Shown here in pieces: positions 1 to 8,471 of a DNA stretch of 47,047 nt. How positions within the stretch are numbered: the stretch's first letter is position 1; each line of letters begins with the position of its first letter. The stretch covers positions 1 to 47,047 of the forward strand of contig CAIXFY010000056.1 of NCBI GenBank assembly GCA_903918885.1. Direction: 5' to 3'. The DNA is from an uncultured Verrucomicrobia subdivision 3 bacterium. Lineage in GTDB: Bacteria > Verrucomicrobiota > Verrucomicrobiia > Limisphaerales > UBA11358. Below the pieces are notes generated by a model. That model was not told the origin of the DNA and did no database searches. It saw only the letters and a program-made list of their open reading frames with translations. The position numbers were made by a program, and so were the translations under genes.

Positions 1-637
1 CCACCGGCAATTTTTTGATTTTCAACTCGCGCTTCAATTCACCAATCAGCCCCCGAATCAACCCACGATAGCCATGCACAGCGCCGACGAGCATCGCGTG
101 TTCGGTGCTTTTGCCGATGGCGGAGTTGATTTCGCGAATTTTAATTCTCGGCAGCAGCGCCGTTCTTTCGTGCAAGTAATCCGTCATCGCCGCCAGCCCC
201 GGCGCGATGATACCGCCGACGTAATTGCCCTTTGCGTTCACCACATCAAACGTGACCGCCGTGCCAAAATCCACCACCACCACCGGCGCGCCAAAACTGT
301 TTTTTGCCGCCACCGCGTTCGCCAAACGATCCGGTCCGATTGAATTCGGCTTCGGATAATCAATGCCCACCCCACGAATCGTGGATGGATTCAATTCGAG
401 CGCATTAACTTTCCAAGCGGTGCGAACAAATTTCTTCACCAACGGCGTGGCGCGTGGCACCACGCTGCACAAAATAGCACCGGTAATTTTCTCTTTGCCC
501 GTAAATTTCTTTACCAGCGCCGCCGCGCCGCCGCCAAACCACGTCAGCGTCGAGATGTCGGTTTGTTTCAACACGCGTTTGCCATCGGCAAGGCCTAGGT
601 GCGTGTGCGTGTTGCCGATGTCGAAGAGTAAAATCAT
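1..637 (-). CDS. coaX: Type III pantothenate kinase (partial, carboxyl end cut by window edge)
   Basis: Phosphorylates pantothenate, the first step of coenzyme A synthesis, in the cytoplasm. The reading frame starts with ATG at 637 and stays open to base 1, giving about 212 residues of a protein usually near 250. It shows the ASKHA-type phosphate motif DIGNTHTH at residues 6-13, IGPDRLANA in the middle, the DFGTAVTFD nucleotide/substrate motif, and GGIIAPGL. The start overlaps the birA stop by four bases (ATGA), so it is translated as the third gene of the nadC-birA-coaX cofactor operon. In several bacteria birA and coaX are neighbours in the same way. Nothing is odd apart from the truncation. 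Confidence 0.93.
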   Translation of the reverse strand, partial: MILLFDIGNTHTHLGLADGKRVLKQTDISTLTWFGGGAAALVKKFTGKEKITGAILCSVVPRATPLVKKFVRTAWKVNALELNPSTIRGVGIDYPKPNSIGPDRLANAVAAKNSFGAPVVVVDFGTAVTFDVVNAKGNYVGGIIAPGLAAMTDYLHERTALLPRIKIREINSAIGKSTEHAMLVGAVHGYRGLIRGLIGELKRELKIKKLPV

Positions 638-1611
638 TTTTCCAAAGTGACGTCGCCGCCGATGATACGTTCCAGATGACCGTGTTCCGTGCGGACGAGC
701 AGCGCGCCGTCATCATCCAACGCTTCCGCACAGCCGCGAATCTGCCGCGAACCCATCTGCACCGAAACATTTTTTCCGATGGTCAAACAACCGGTTTCCC
801 ATTCGTCCGCCACCTGCGCGAACTTGCCGCTGCAAATCCGCGCGTAATCAAAATCCAATTGCCGCAAAATTTCGGTCGCGAGTTCCGCGCGGCAAATTTC
901 TTCGCCCGCTTCGGCCTTCAGCGATGTGGCAATCTTGCGCAACTCCGGCGGAAATTCGTTCGCGTCCTGATTCACATCCACGCCGATGCCGAGGATGACG
1001 TGCCGCACGCGATCCACTTCTGCGCTCATCTCGGTCAATATGCCGACAACTTTTTTTCCATCGATGAGCAAATCGTTCGGCCATTTGATTTCGGCAGAAA
1101 TTCCCGCAACATTTTTTATCGCGCGGCGCAACGCCGTGGCGGAAGCAACGGTCAGCTGCGTTGTTTCCTGCGGCGTCAATTCCGGTCGTAGCAAAATCGA
1201 AAACCAAAGTCCTTTATGCGTCGGCGACAACCATTTTCTTCCGAGCCGCCCGCGACCTTTCGTTTGTGATTCGGCAAAAACCACCACACCTTCCTTCACA
1301 CCATCACGCGCGAGTTTTTCAATGACGTCGTTGGTGGAAGTCGTTTCTTCAAACACACGAATGTCGCGCCCGATGACTTTGGTTTTGCCCAACCGCGCCA
1401 GCAAATCATCCGCGTGCAGTGCGTCCGGCGAACTGACAAGGCGATAACCAAAATGCGGGCCAGCCTCGATTTCATAACCAGCCTGACGCAATTCCTCGAT
1501 GCGCGACCAAATCGCCGCTCGGCTGATGGCAAGTTGCTCCGCCAATTGCGCGCCGGAAACGCCCTCGGGATTGGCGCGCAACGCAGAAAGAATTGTGGCG
1601 TCCGTGGTCAT
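634..1611 (-). CDS. birA: Biotin--protein ligase with DNA-binding domain (BirA)
   Basis: Activates biotin to biotinyl-AMP and transfers it to the carboxylase carrier protein. The amino-terminal winged helix can make it a biotin-responsive repressor. Residues 1-60 form the helix-turn-helix (SGAQLAEQLAISRAAIW). The catalytic domain shows TTSTND, the biotinyl-AMP loop GRGRLGR near 120 and KWPNDLL near 178. The carboxyl-terminal SH3-like domain follows from about 275. The length of 325 aa is typical of bifunctional BirA. The start (ATG at 1611) overlaps the nadC stop by four bases and its stop overlaps coaX in the same way. No biotin synthesis genes or operator are visible in the window, so a regulatory role is only inferred from the domain. 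Confidence 0.95.
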   Translation of the reverse strand: MTTDATILSALRANPEGVSGAQLAEQLAISRAAIWSRIEELRQAGYEIEAGPHFGYRLVSSPDALHADDLLARLGKTKVIGRDIRVFEETTSTNDVIEKLARDGVKEGVVVFAESQTKGRGRLGRKWLSPTHKGLWFSILLRPELTPQETTQLTVASATALRRAIKNVAGISAEIKWPNDLLIDGKKVVGILTEMSAEVDRVRHVILGIGVDVNQDANEFPPELRKIATSLKAEAGEEICRAELATEILRQLDFDYARICSGKFAQVADEWETGCLTIGKNVSVQMGSRQIRGCAEALDDDGALLVRTEHGHLERIIGGDVTLEK

Positions 1612-2456
1612 TCAAAATCCAAACCGATGTCCACCGCGCGAGCCGAGTGCGTAATCGCGCCAACGGAAATAAAATCCACGCCGGTCGAGGCAATGGCGCG
1701 AACGGTTTTCAAATTCACGCCGCCGCTGGCTTCTGTTTTTGCGTGACCACACACAATTTTCACGGCTTGGCGCAACTGCGTGGTCGTCATGTTATCGAGC
1801 AGAATGATGTCGGCGCCCGCATCGGCAGCTTGGGCGACTTGCGTCAGCGTGTCCGCTTCCACTTCCACTTTCAATTTCGGAAATTTTTTACGCGCGCGCA
1901 AAATGGCGGCAGCAACGGCGTTCGGCTTTTCGTTCCGCAAGGCAACGAGATGATTGTCCTTGATCAAAATCAGGTCAAACAAACCGATGCGATGATTTTT
2001 GCCGCCGCCGCACTTAACCGCGTATTTTTCAAATCGCCGCCAGCCGGGCGTGGTCTTGCGCGTGTCGAGAATCTTCGCGCGAAAGCCTTTGATTTCATTA
2101 GCAAATGTTGCCGTAGCCGTGGCCACACCGGAAAGCCGCTGAACAAAATTTAGCGCCACGCGTTCGGCGCTCAAAATTGCGCGGCTGGAACCGGAAATTT
2201 TCAGCAGTGTTTTCCCAGCGGCAACTTTCTGGCCGTCGCGCGCCAGTTTTTGAATTTTGATCTGCGGGGACAATTCGCGAAAGGCGATTTCGGCAAATTG
2301 AATTCCTGCAGCCGTGAGCGGTTCGCGGGCGCGCATGAGCGCGACGGATCTTGCGGTGGCAGGAACGGTGGCGAGAGTGGTCGCGTCGCCGCTGCCAAGA
2401 TCTTCGGCAAGCGCGGCGCGGACGGCCCGACGGATTTCAGCAGCGGTGAGTTCCAC
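1608..2456 (-). CDS. nadC: Nicotinate-nucleotide pyrophosphorylase (quinolinate phosphoribosyltransferase)
   Basis: Converts quinolinate and PRPP to nicotinate mononucleotide, CO2 and PPi in de novo NAD synthesis. Diagnostic segments are EDLGSGDATT near the amino end, TRKTTPGWR, the KCGGGKNHR substrate loop, LIKDNH and LLDNM. The length of 282 aa is standard. The start appears to be GTG at 2456, which yields the expected amino end MELTAAEIRRAVR; no strong Shine-Dalgarno sequence precedes it. It is the first gene of a three-gene cofactor operon (NAD, biotin attachment, CoA) with ATGA overlaps. The gap of 45 bases to the upstream small protein on the same strand leaves open whether it is co-transcribed with the signalling cluster. 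Confidence 0.94.
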   Translation of the reverse strand: MELTAAEIRRAVRAALAEDLGSGDATTLATVPATARSVALMRAREPLTAAGIQFAEIAFRELSPQIKIQKLARDGQKVAAGKTLLKISGSSRAILSAERVALNFVQRLSGVATATATFANEIKGFRAKILDTRKTTPGWRRFEKYAVKCGGGKNHRIGLFDLILIKDNHLVALRNEKPNAVAAAILRARKKFPKLKVEVEADTLTQVAQAADAGADIILLDNMTTTQLRQAVKIVCGHAKTEASGGVNLKTVRAIASTGVDFISVGAITHSARAVDIGLDFE

Positions 2457-2501
2457 GCGGACAAGATGACGGGCGCGAGGAAAAGGAAAAGCAAAAAGGC
2501 G

Positions 2502-2849
2502 CTACTTGAGTTTGCCTTCCGCAAATTCGGCCGACAGGAGGTCGAGGTTTTTCTCCGCCTCGGTGTCCGGGGCGACAAGGAGCATGAGCAGCCACCGGTC
2601 GCTTCGCGGAACATAGCGGAGTCGTCCATATTCAAATGCCCAAGTGCTCCAGCGCGGCGCCAGTTCTGCGGCGGCCAGAGGTTCGTGCAGGCCGGGAAAA
2701 TTGTTGAGCAATTCCTCGATTTTTTCGATGGGATAGAATTTTTCGTCACCGAAGCCACCGCATTTTCCGTTGGGACGGCGGACGCCGCAGGCGAGCAGGC
2801 CGGGAATGGCCGGCAGATTGGCAAACCAGTCTTTGAAATTATCCTTCAT
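2502..2849 (-). CDS. Small Roadblock/LC7-like protein (hypothetical)
   Basis: A 115-residue cytoplasmic protein without signal or membrane segment. Its pattern resembles a stand-alone Roadblock/LC7 domain: amphipathic helix (FKDWFANLPAIPG), first strand LLACGVRRPNGKCG, a long helix around 40-55, then two strands (TWAFEYGRLRYVPR and WLLMLLVAP) and a final helix. This is a fold-level guess from the pattern, not a family match. It overlaps the upstream response-regulator-like gene by 11 bases, so the two are almost certainly translationally coupled. That neighbour also appears to end in a Roadblock-like domain, so a hetero-oligomer is plausible. Function unknown. Confidence 0.7.
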   Translation of the reverse strand: MKDNFKDWFANLPAIPGLLACGVRRPNGKCGGFGDEKFYPIEKIEELLNNFPGLHEPLAAAELAPRWSTWAFEYGRLRYVPRSDRWLLMLLVAPDTEAEKNLDLLSAEFAEGKLK

Positions 2850-3879
2850 GTTTTTCTTCGGGATTAGTCATGCGGACAAAAATCAGCCGGTCGGCGCGCG
2901 GTTGCAGAACGGCGCGGCCATCGGCCAGCTCAATTTCCACCCGATCCATTTTTCCCAACTGGAGCTGGGGAATTAACTGCTCGGCGCGTTGAGCTACTGC
3001 CTGCAACAGCGTCACGCGCGCGGCGGCATCGGCGCATTGCCAACTGTAAAAAATTTCACCGGCGGCGGAACAGATAAGTAGCTCCGCCGCTTTGCCGCCC
3101 GGCGCTGCGACAAGCGTTTCTTCAATACCGGAAACCGGATGGCCGGCGGCGGCGCGCGCCTTGAGCAAATCCTGTTCACGCGCGGCCTCATTGAGTAGAA
3201 ATTCCCAAGTGCGGTTGACAGTGCGCTCGGAAGGCGGCTCGAAGTCGTGCAGTTCAAACGTGCCAAAATCCAATGTGAGCAGTTTTTGAAAAGCGCGCTC
3301 GCCGGAAAATTCGCCGCAGATGGCGTGGATGATCTGGCCGTTTTCGACATAAATCCGGCCGAGCGATTGCTCGCGGAAAAGTTCGAGCACCGAAGAATTG
3401 CGCGCCAGACATTCCATCTGGATGAGATCAACCAGGCCGACGCTGCGCGCACCAACTGGCGAATCCGGCGGCGGCGCCCAATTGACCAGTTCGCTCACGC
3501 TGATGAAGACGGCTTTCAATCCCTCGGGCGAAACCGGTTTTTCAAAAAACAAATTAGCGCCCGCCGCCAGACTCGCGGCGCGGTTTTCGGCCGTGGCCTG
3601 AGCAGCCATGACCACGGTTTTGAATTGAGCCGGATCCTGACTGAAGCTGCCGAGCAAGAGCGAAACATCTAGCGTCGGTGAATTGACCGCGACGACGACC
3701 AATTTAATTTTGTTGGCCTTGATGGCCTCCAATGCTGCCGCCGCGCCCAGTGCCGGATAAATCTTCCAACGGTTGTCGCTCAGCGCCCGAAAAGAATTTC
3801 CCAGCATCGCCAAATCATCGTGGTCGTCATCCACGATCAGGACGCGCAGCTCGGGCTCAATTTGATTTTCGGTGGCCAT
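2839..3879 (-). CDS. Pseudo-receiver / PATAN (DUF4388) / Roadblock-like signalling protein
   Basis: A 346-residue cytoplasmic protein. Residues 11-125 look like a response-regulator receiver: hydrophobic strand LRVLIV, acidic cluster D17-D19, and the conserved lysine in FFEKP (K114). The phosphoacceptor aspartate is missing: the strand reads LVVVAVNSP, with Ala64 where DxNMP-type receivers have Asp, and the usual Thr/Ser is Ala as well. Residues about 145-245 match the PATAN/DUF4388 pattern (LVDLIQMECLARNSSVLEL, GRIYVENGQIIHA, GERAFQKLL). Residues 250-338 resemble a Roadblock domain ending in VEIELADGRAVLQPR. It lies 6 bases from the HEAT-repeat gene upstream and overlaps the small protein downstream. 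It is probably an unphosphorylated adaptor. Confidence 0.82.
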   Translation of the reverse strand: MATENQIEPELRVLIVDDDHDDLAMLGNSFRALSDNRWKIYPALGAAAALEAIKANKIKLVVVAVNSPTLDVSLLLGSFSQDPAQFKTVVMAAQATAENRAASLAAGANLFFEKPVSPEGLKAVFISVSELVNWAPPPDSPVGARSVGLVDLIQMECLARNSSVLELFREQSLGRIYVENGQIIHAICGEFSGERAFQKLLTLDFGTFELHDFEPPSERTVNRTWEFLLNEAAREQDLLKARAAAGHPVSGIEETLVAAPGGKAAELLICSAAGEIFYSWQCADAAARVTLLQAVAQRAEQLIPQLQLGKMDRVEIELADGRAVLQPRADRLIFVRMTNPEEKHEG

Positions 3880-3885
3880 TAAAAA

Positions 3886-5253
3886 TTAATTCAAAGCCGC
3901 CAAGGCGGCGTGGGCTGCTTGTTGCACTGCCGGGTCGGCATCGCGCGCGGCGGCGGCGAGCACGGACACGGCGTTGCGGTCGCGCAACCGTCCGAGCGCT
4001 TCGGCGGCAGCCAGCCGCAAATCGCAATCGCGATCAAACAACAAATCCGTGAGGAACGGCAGCGCCATATGCGGCGGGGCAGCTTCGGCATCATCCGTAG
4101 CCGATGCTTTCAATTCCTCAACCAGACTGGAAACATCGATTTTCAATTCTTCCAACAGCAGCCGCGCGCTGTAACGCACCCAATAGTCCGGGTGATTCAA
4201 GGCCATTTGGATTTCGGGCAAGGCGTCGCGTGCCTGCGCGGAGCGCTCCCAATCCTTGTCCAGTTTGCGCGCAACGGTCTGGGCAAGATTACGCACCGTC
4301 CGTTCCACATCCATCAGCGCGCCGATGACCGCAACCAGCGCCCGCTGGTCGTGCAATTGTCCCAGCGCGGACAACACCGCTTCCCGCACATCATGATCCG
4401 GATCCTTGACCAGCTCGCACAGATTCGGCACGGCGGATTTCTGGCCAAGCGCACCCAAAGCCTTCGCCGCGGCGCGGCGGACATCCCAAAAAGTATCCTG
4501 CAAACAGCCAGTCAAAACCGCCACAGCGCGTTTGCCGCCGGTGCGGGCAGCCGTATCCACCGCCACGACGCGCACGCTGGCAACCGGATCCTTCAGCAGT
4601 TTTTCCACTTCGGAATAAGTCGTCGGATCGGCGATGCGTTCCAGATTGTCGAGCGCAGCGATGCGCACGGCGGGGCTTTCCTTTTGCAACGCCTCGAGCA
4701 TGGCGCGCGTCAGGCGTGGGTCCTTCATCTGGCCAAGCGTCTTCACGGCGGCGAGCTGCTTATTGGGCGGACCGAAGCGCATGAGTTCCAAAAGCGGTTC
4801 CACCGCCTCGGGCCCGACGGTCAGCAGCATCTGTAAATTGCCGAGGGCGAGGAGCTGCTGGATTTTTTGCGAGTCCGTCGCCGGCTGCCAGCCAAGTCGG
4901 CTCAAACTGCGCGCGGCGACGGCGCGAACAATCTGATCCTGATCCCGCAGCAACGGAAAAATCCGGTCAATCGCCAGCGGATCGCCAAGTTTTCCAAGCG
5001 ATTCCAAAGCCGCCACGCGCGCCAGCGGCACGGTGTCCTTCAGCATCTCAATCAACGGCACGGCCGCGCGCCGGTCTTGAAACGCCACCAGCATTTTGGC
5101 GGCGGCGCACCGGACGTCCGCATCCTGGTCCTTCAAAGTTTTGATGAGCACGCCGACGGATTTCGGGTCACCCTCGTTCGCGAGTTTTTCCAGCACCGCC
5201 AGCCGAGTTTTCGGGTCGCGGGCGCGCAGTTTTTGATAGGTCCACCAAAGCAT
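3886..5253 (-). CDS. HEAT-repeat (PBS lyase-type) scaffold protein
   Basis: A 455-residue protein built almost entirely of about 14 short HEAT repeats of roughly 31 residues, each with the pattern D..VR.aAa.aLg.lgd..avp.L...L.D. Clear examples are DQDADVRCAAAKMLV, DPVASVRVVAVDTAA and DPDHDVREAVLSALG. The amino end (MLWWTYQKLRARDPKTR) lacks a convincing signal peptide, so a cytoplasmic location is assumed. Such solenoids serve as protein-binding scaffolds; the partner cannot be read from sequence. It is the promoter-proximal gene of the cluster with the pseudo-receiver/PATAN protein (6-base gap) and the Roadblock-like protein, so those two are the obvious candidate partners. A 234-base divergent intergenic region separates it from transaldolase. 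Confidence 0.85.
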   Translation of the reverse strand: MLWWTYQKLRARDPKTRLAVLEKLANEGDPKSVGVLIKTLKDQDADVRCAAAKMLVAFQDRRAAVPLIEMLKDTVPLARVAALESLGKLGDPLAIDRIFPLLRDQDQIVRAVAARSLSRLGWQPATDSQKIQQLLALGNLQMLLTVGPEAVEPLLELMRFGPPNKQLAAVKTLGQMKDPRLTRAMLEALQKESPAVRIAALDNLERIADPTTYSEVEKLLKDPVASVRVVAVDTAARTGGKRAVAVLTGCLQDTFWDVRRAAAKALGALGQKSAVPNLCELVKDPDHDVREAVLSALGQLHDQRALVAVIGALMDVERTVRNLAQTVARKLDKDWERSAQARDALPEIQMALNHPDYWVRYSARLLLEELKIDVSSLVEELKASATDDAEAAPPHMALPFLTDLLFDRDCDLRLAAAEALGRLRDRNAVSVLAAAARDADPAVQQAAHAALAALN

Positions 5254-5487
5254 TAGCGTCGAGCCATATAAGCGAATGGATAGTTTCTGTTGAATCAGTC
5301 TTGCAGTCCAAACGGCAAAAGCTCGCGAAAATTACAGGTATGCGAATCCAGCCGTCAATCGCACAAACATGCGGGTAACGGTGCGCGACAGCCACCGACG
5401 AGGCGAAATGCCAGGTTCCCGCCGCAAAGAAGTTGCCAACCGGCAGCGAGCCGGTATTTTGAGTGAATCGGAAATTCAAATAAATCT

Positions 5488-6447
5488 ATGAGCGCCAGCA
5501 CCCAACTCGACCAACTCAAAAAATTCACCGTCGTCGTCGCGGATACCGGCGATTTCGCCAGCCTGAAACAATTCGCGCCGCGAGATGCCACGACCAATCC
5601 ATCGCTTATCTTCAAGGCCGCGCAGATGCCGGAGTATCAGTTCATCGTGAACAAGGCCGTCGCCGACAACAAAACCAAGTTCGGCGGCAAGGAATTGCTG
5701 ACGCATGTCATCGACGATTTAACGATTTTGTTTGGGTTGGAAATTTTGAAAATCGTCCCCGGCCGCGTCTCGACCGAGGTGGACGCGGATTTGTCTTTCG
5801 ACACCGACGCGCTCGTCGCCAAGGGACGGCATTTCATTTCGCTCTACGAAAAGAACGGCATCGCGCGCGAACGCATCCTCATCAAAATCGCCTCGACGTG
5901 GGAAGGCATCCGCGCGGCGGAAATTTTGCAGCGCGAGGGCATCAACTGCAACCTCACCCTGCTCTTCTCGCTCGCGCAAGCCGTCGCGTGCGCCGACGCG
6001 AAAATCAAACTCATCTCGCCCTTCGTCGGGCGCATCATGGATTGGTATAAGGCGAAGGAGAAAAAAGAGTTTGCGGCCGCCGAAGATCCTGGTGTGATTT
6101 CGGTAAAGGAAATTTATTCCTACTACAAAAAATTTGGTCACGCGACGGAAGTCATGGGCGCGAGCTTCCGCAACGTCGGCGAAATCACAGAGCTCGCTGG
6201 TTGCGACCTGCTGACCATCAGCCCAAACCTCCTCGCGGAATTGCAAAAGTCCGAAGCGCCGCTCGCGCGCAAGTTGAGTCCCGAACTCGCCCGCGAATCC
6301 AAAATCGAGAAGCTGCCGCTGGACGAAAAGAAATTCCGCTGGCTCTTCAACGAAAATGCCATGGCTACCGAGAAGACCGCCGAAGGTATCCGCTCCTTCA
6401 ATGCCGACGCGCAAAAGCTGGCGCAGTTCGTGGCGACGAAGCTGTGA
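5488..6447 (+). CDS. tal: Transaldolase
   Basis: Transfers a dihydroxyacetone unit between sedoheptulose-7-phosphate and glyceraldehyde-3-phosphate in the non-oxidative pentose phosphate pathway. The 319-aa length is that of the classical TalB-type subfamily. Family motifs are DATTNPSLI near 32, the [14 protein letters not shown] signature, the Schiff-base lysine in [12 protein letters not shown], and NCNLTLLFS. The start ATG at 5488 is the first in frame. It is monocistronic, divergent from the HEAT gene and followed 66 bases later by tRNA-His. A weak hairpin (ACCGG/CCGGT, about 5440-5456) lies in the leader, without evidence that it is functional. Confidence 0.96.
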   Translation: MSASTQLDQLKKFTVVVADTGDFASLKQFAPRDATTNPSLIFKAAQMPEYQFIVNKAVADNKTKFGGKELLTHVIDDLTILFGLEILKIVPGRVSTEVDADLSFDTDALVAKGRHFISLYEKNGIARERILIKIASTWEGIRAAEILQREGINCNLTLLFSLAQAVACADAKIKLISPFVGRIMDWYKAKEKKEFAAAEDPGVISVKEIYSYYKKFGHATEVMGASFRNVGEITELAGCDLLTISPNLLAELQKSEAPLARKLSPELARESKIEKLPLDEKKFRWLFNENAMATEKTAEGIRSFNADAQKLAQFVATKL

Positions 6448-6470
6448 CCGGCCAAGCAACCGCGCAAAAC

Positions 6471-6499
6471 TTGACTCGGACGGGCGAAAAAACTATCGT
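6471..6499 (+). promoter_or_regulatory. Sigma70-type promoter of tRNA-His
   Basis: TTGACT at 6471-6476 (5 of 6 to consensus) and TATCGT at 6494-6499 (4 of 6) are separated by exactly 17 bases. This places transcription start a few bases before the tRNA at 6514. It lies between the transaldolase stop and the tRNA gene. Confidence 0.6.
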
Positions 6500-6513
6500 G
6501 ACTGCCCTTGGTT

Positions 6514-6589
6514 GGTGGCTATAGCTCAATGGTAGAGTCCAAGCTTGTGGAGCTTGCTGTTGCGGGTTCGAGTCCCGTTGGCCACCCCA
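6514..6589 (+). tRNA. tRNA-His (anticodon GTG)
   Basis: A full cloverleaf can be folded. The acceptor GTGGCTA (6515-6521) pairs with TGGCCAC (6579-6585). The D stem is GCTC/GAGT. The anticodon stem is CAAGC/GCTTG with loop TTGTGGA and anticodon GTG at 6547-6549. The T arm is GCGGG-TTCGAGT-CCCGT. The histidine identity element is present: an extra G at 6514 (G-1) faces C73 at 6586. CCA is encoded at 6587-6589. Confidence 0.97.
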
Positions 6590-6593
6590 TCTT

Positions 6594-6800
6594 CTAAACC
6601 GTCGGCTTTTCCGACAAACGGCGAAGCTGATTTTCCAACTGCGTCACGCGGCTGTTGAGCCGCTCCAAAGTTTTCCGCGTCTCGGCGGGAACAGCCGTGC
6701 AATCCTCGCAATGGTGACGCGTGGCGGCGCTGTCCTTGACTGGATAATCAAATTTCTTGCCGCAGGCGCGGCAGGTGCGTTGGCGTTCGCCGGAAGCCAT
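6594..6800 (-). CDS. Small zinc-ribbon-like protein with carboxyl-terminal coiled coil
   Basis: A 68-residue protein with CRACGKKF, then about 15 residues later HHCEDC. These four cysteines are spaced like a treble-clef or zinc-ribbon site (CxxC...CxxC). A heptad-patterned helix follows (LERLNSRVTQLENQLRRL), suggesting a short coiled coil. Its start (ATG at 6800) lies 3 bases after the stop of the ferredoxin-like gene on the same strand, so it is the last gene of that operon. Function unknown. It could be a small metal-binding or assembly factor for the iron-sulfur proteins, but this is only inferred from position. It ends 4 bases from the convergent tRNA gene. Confidence 0.72.
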   Translation of the reverse strand: MASGERQRTCRACGKKFDYPVKDSAATRHHCEDCTAVPAETRKTLERLNSRVTQLENQLRRLSEKPTV

Positions 6801-6803
6801 AAA

Positions 6804-7571
6804 TTATCTCTGCCGCTTTTCCAGTTCGGTGACCGAGCTGGTCACGCCGCCGTCCATGAGCAGGCGACGGTCTTTGGAGCGCGTTTCGCCCACGGCGCTC
6901 ACGCGGATGGCGGCCTCGTCGGTCACGGGACATTCGTGTTCGCACACGCCGCAGCCGATGCACAGCGCCGGATCCACATACGGCCGGCGCAGCGTGATGG
7001 GATTGCCGTCGCGCTTGATGATGGTGACTTCGCGCGAGTAAATCGCCTTGGGCGACACGGGGCAAACTTCCTCGCATACGACGCACGGCGTTTCCATGCT
7101 CCACGGTAGGCAGCGGCCCAAATCATAGAACGCGGTGCCGAGCTTGATCGGGCCTTGCGCCGCGAATTTGCCGGTGCCGGTCTTCTCCTCGATGGTGATG
7201 CGCTGGATCGCGCCGGTCGGGCAGACTTGGCCGCAGAGCGTGCAATTCACGTCGCACGAGCCGAGCTTCATGTTGAGAATCGGCGTCCAGATGCCTTCGA
7301 GGCCGGCTTCCATCAGCGCGGGCTGCAACACGTTCGTCGGGCAGGTGCGGATGCACTGGTCGCACTTGATGCAGCGGTCGAGAAAATCCTTTTCCTCCAC
7401 GGAACCGGGCGGACGGATGACCTTTTTGTCGTAGTTGCGGTCGCTCGCGCCGGAGGTGCGGGCAAACGCGTAAAAGCCGAGGCCGACGAGCGTGCCGAGA
7501 AACGCGCGGCGTCCCGTCACGGCGGGCGTGGCGACTTCGTGATCGTTTTTTAGAAAATCAAACCAGCCCAT
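6804..7571 (-). CDS. Tat-exported four-cluster ferredoxin (NapG/MauM-like)
   Basis: A 255-residue periplasmic electron carrier. The amino end has a twin-arginine signal ([12 protein letters not shown]) followed by a hydrophobic stretch. Four [4Fe-4S] motifs are visible: [34 protein letters not shown] and [12 protein letters not shown]. This layout is that of NapG/MauM-type ferredoxins. Those families pass electrons from a NapH-type membrane protein to periplasmic acceptors. Here a NapH-like gene lies 6 bases upstream, but there is no nitrate reductase, so the acceptor is unknown. It is followed 3 bases later by a small zinc protein. The identification of the pair is firm; the pathway is open. 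Confidence 0.88.
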   Translation of the reverse strand: MGWFDFLKNDHEVATPAVTGRRAFLGTLVGLGFYAFARTSGASDRNYDKKVIRPPGSVEEKDFLDRCIKCDQCIRTCPTNVLQPALMEAGLEGIWTPILNMKLGSCDVNCTLCGQVCPTGAIQRITIEEKTGTGKFAAQGPIKLGTAFYDLGRCLPWSMETPCVVCEEVCPVSPKAIYSREVTIIKRDGNPITLRRPYVDPALCIGCGVCEHECPVTDEAAIRVSAVGETRSKDRRLLMDGGVTSSVTELEKRQR

Positions 7572-7577
7572 AAAAAA

Positions 7578-8471
7578 TTATTTTTTAGCTTCCGGTTTTT
7601 CCGGCGGGGCAACATCGCGGTGCGCTTGCGGCATGAACTTGAATGAAATCGCGTCTTCCGGACAATCCTCGATGCAATTGAAGCAGACGAAGCATTCGCT
7701 CTTGCGAAGTTGCGTGTGCGGGTCGGACGCGCCCTCGCAGCTTTTCAAGCAGAGGTCGCAGTCCACGCATTTCGTCGGGTCGCGGTCAATCCGCCACAGC
7801 GAGGCGATGGACAGCGTGCCGAGAAACGCGCCGAGCGGACACAGCACGCGGCAGAAAAACCGAGGAATGACAACGTTCATCCCGACGAGGAACAATAGCA
7901 TGAAACCGATTACCCACGCGCCGACATGAAAGTATTGTCGGACATAAATGCTCGAAGGGAAAAACAGGTTGATCATCGGCAAAATCACCGTGGTCATCGA
8001 ACGGTGGAAAAGGCAGATGGGATCGAGCCAGCCGATTTGCAGCGTGCCGCCGATGGCCGCCGTGATCATGGCGATGAGGATGACGTATTTCAGCGAATAC
8101 AATTTTTTGTAACGGTTGGATTCGATGCGCTCGCGTTCCTCCGCGCGGCGTTTGCCGAGCAGCCAGCCGATGAAGTGATGCAAAATTCCGTAAGGACAAA
8201 TCCAATTGCAGAAAATCCGCCCGAACAGCAGCGTCGGGATGATTAGCAGCAGGCTCCACAGCAGCCCCATGTAAACCGTGTGCGTAGTGATGGCCGTGGC
8301 GAACGCGACGAGCGGATCGAGTTCGAGGAACAGCGACACTGGATAGCCCTTGAGGTAGCGCAAGTCGGTGACAAAGACGAAAAACAAAAACAGCGAAAAG
8401 AAAAACACCTGCGCCACGCGGCGGACGCTGCGTAGTTTCAGCAAATTTTTCGGATCGAAATTCAACTTCAC
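7578..8471 (-). CDS. Membrane iron-sulfur protein (NapH-like quinol oxidase family)
   Basis: A 297-residue inner-membrane protein with about five hydrophobic segments (around 20-40, 70-100, 128-150, 165-180 and 190-215). It has the two CxxxCP motifs of the NapH/CcoG/NosR group (FCNWICPYG and FCRVLCPLG). Two [4Fe-4S] motifs follow in the carboxyl domain (CVDCDLCLKSC and CFVCFNCIEDCP). NapH proteins take electrons from the quinol pool and hand them to NapG. Start GTG at 8471 overlaps the DUF362 stop by four bases, and the NapG-like gene follows after 6 bases. No terminal reductase is adjacent. Confidence 0.87.
   Translation of the reverse strand: MKLNFDPKNLLKLRSVRRVAQVFFFSLFLFFVFVTDLRYLKGYPVSLFLELDPLVAFATAITTHTVYMGLLWSLLLIIPTLLFGRIFCNWICPYGILHHFIGWLLGKRRAEERERIESNRYKKLYSLKYVILIAMITAAIGGTLQIGWLDPICLFHRSMTTVILPMINLFFPSSIYVRQYFHVGAWVIGFMLLFLVGMNVVIPRFFCRVLCPLGAFLGTLSIASLWRIDRDPTKCVDCDLCLKSCEGASDPHTQLRKSECFVCFNCIEDCPEDAISFKFMPQAHRDVAPPEKPEAKK

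Noticed and set aside
5440-5456. Riboswitch or attenuator before transaldolase
   Set aside because: Only one 5-bp hairpin is visible and nothing resembles a known class.
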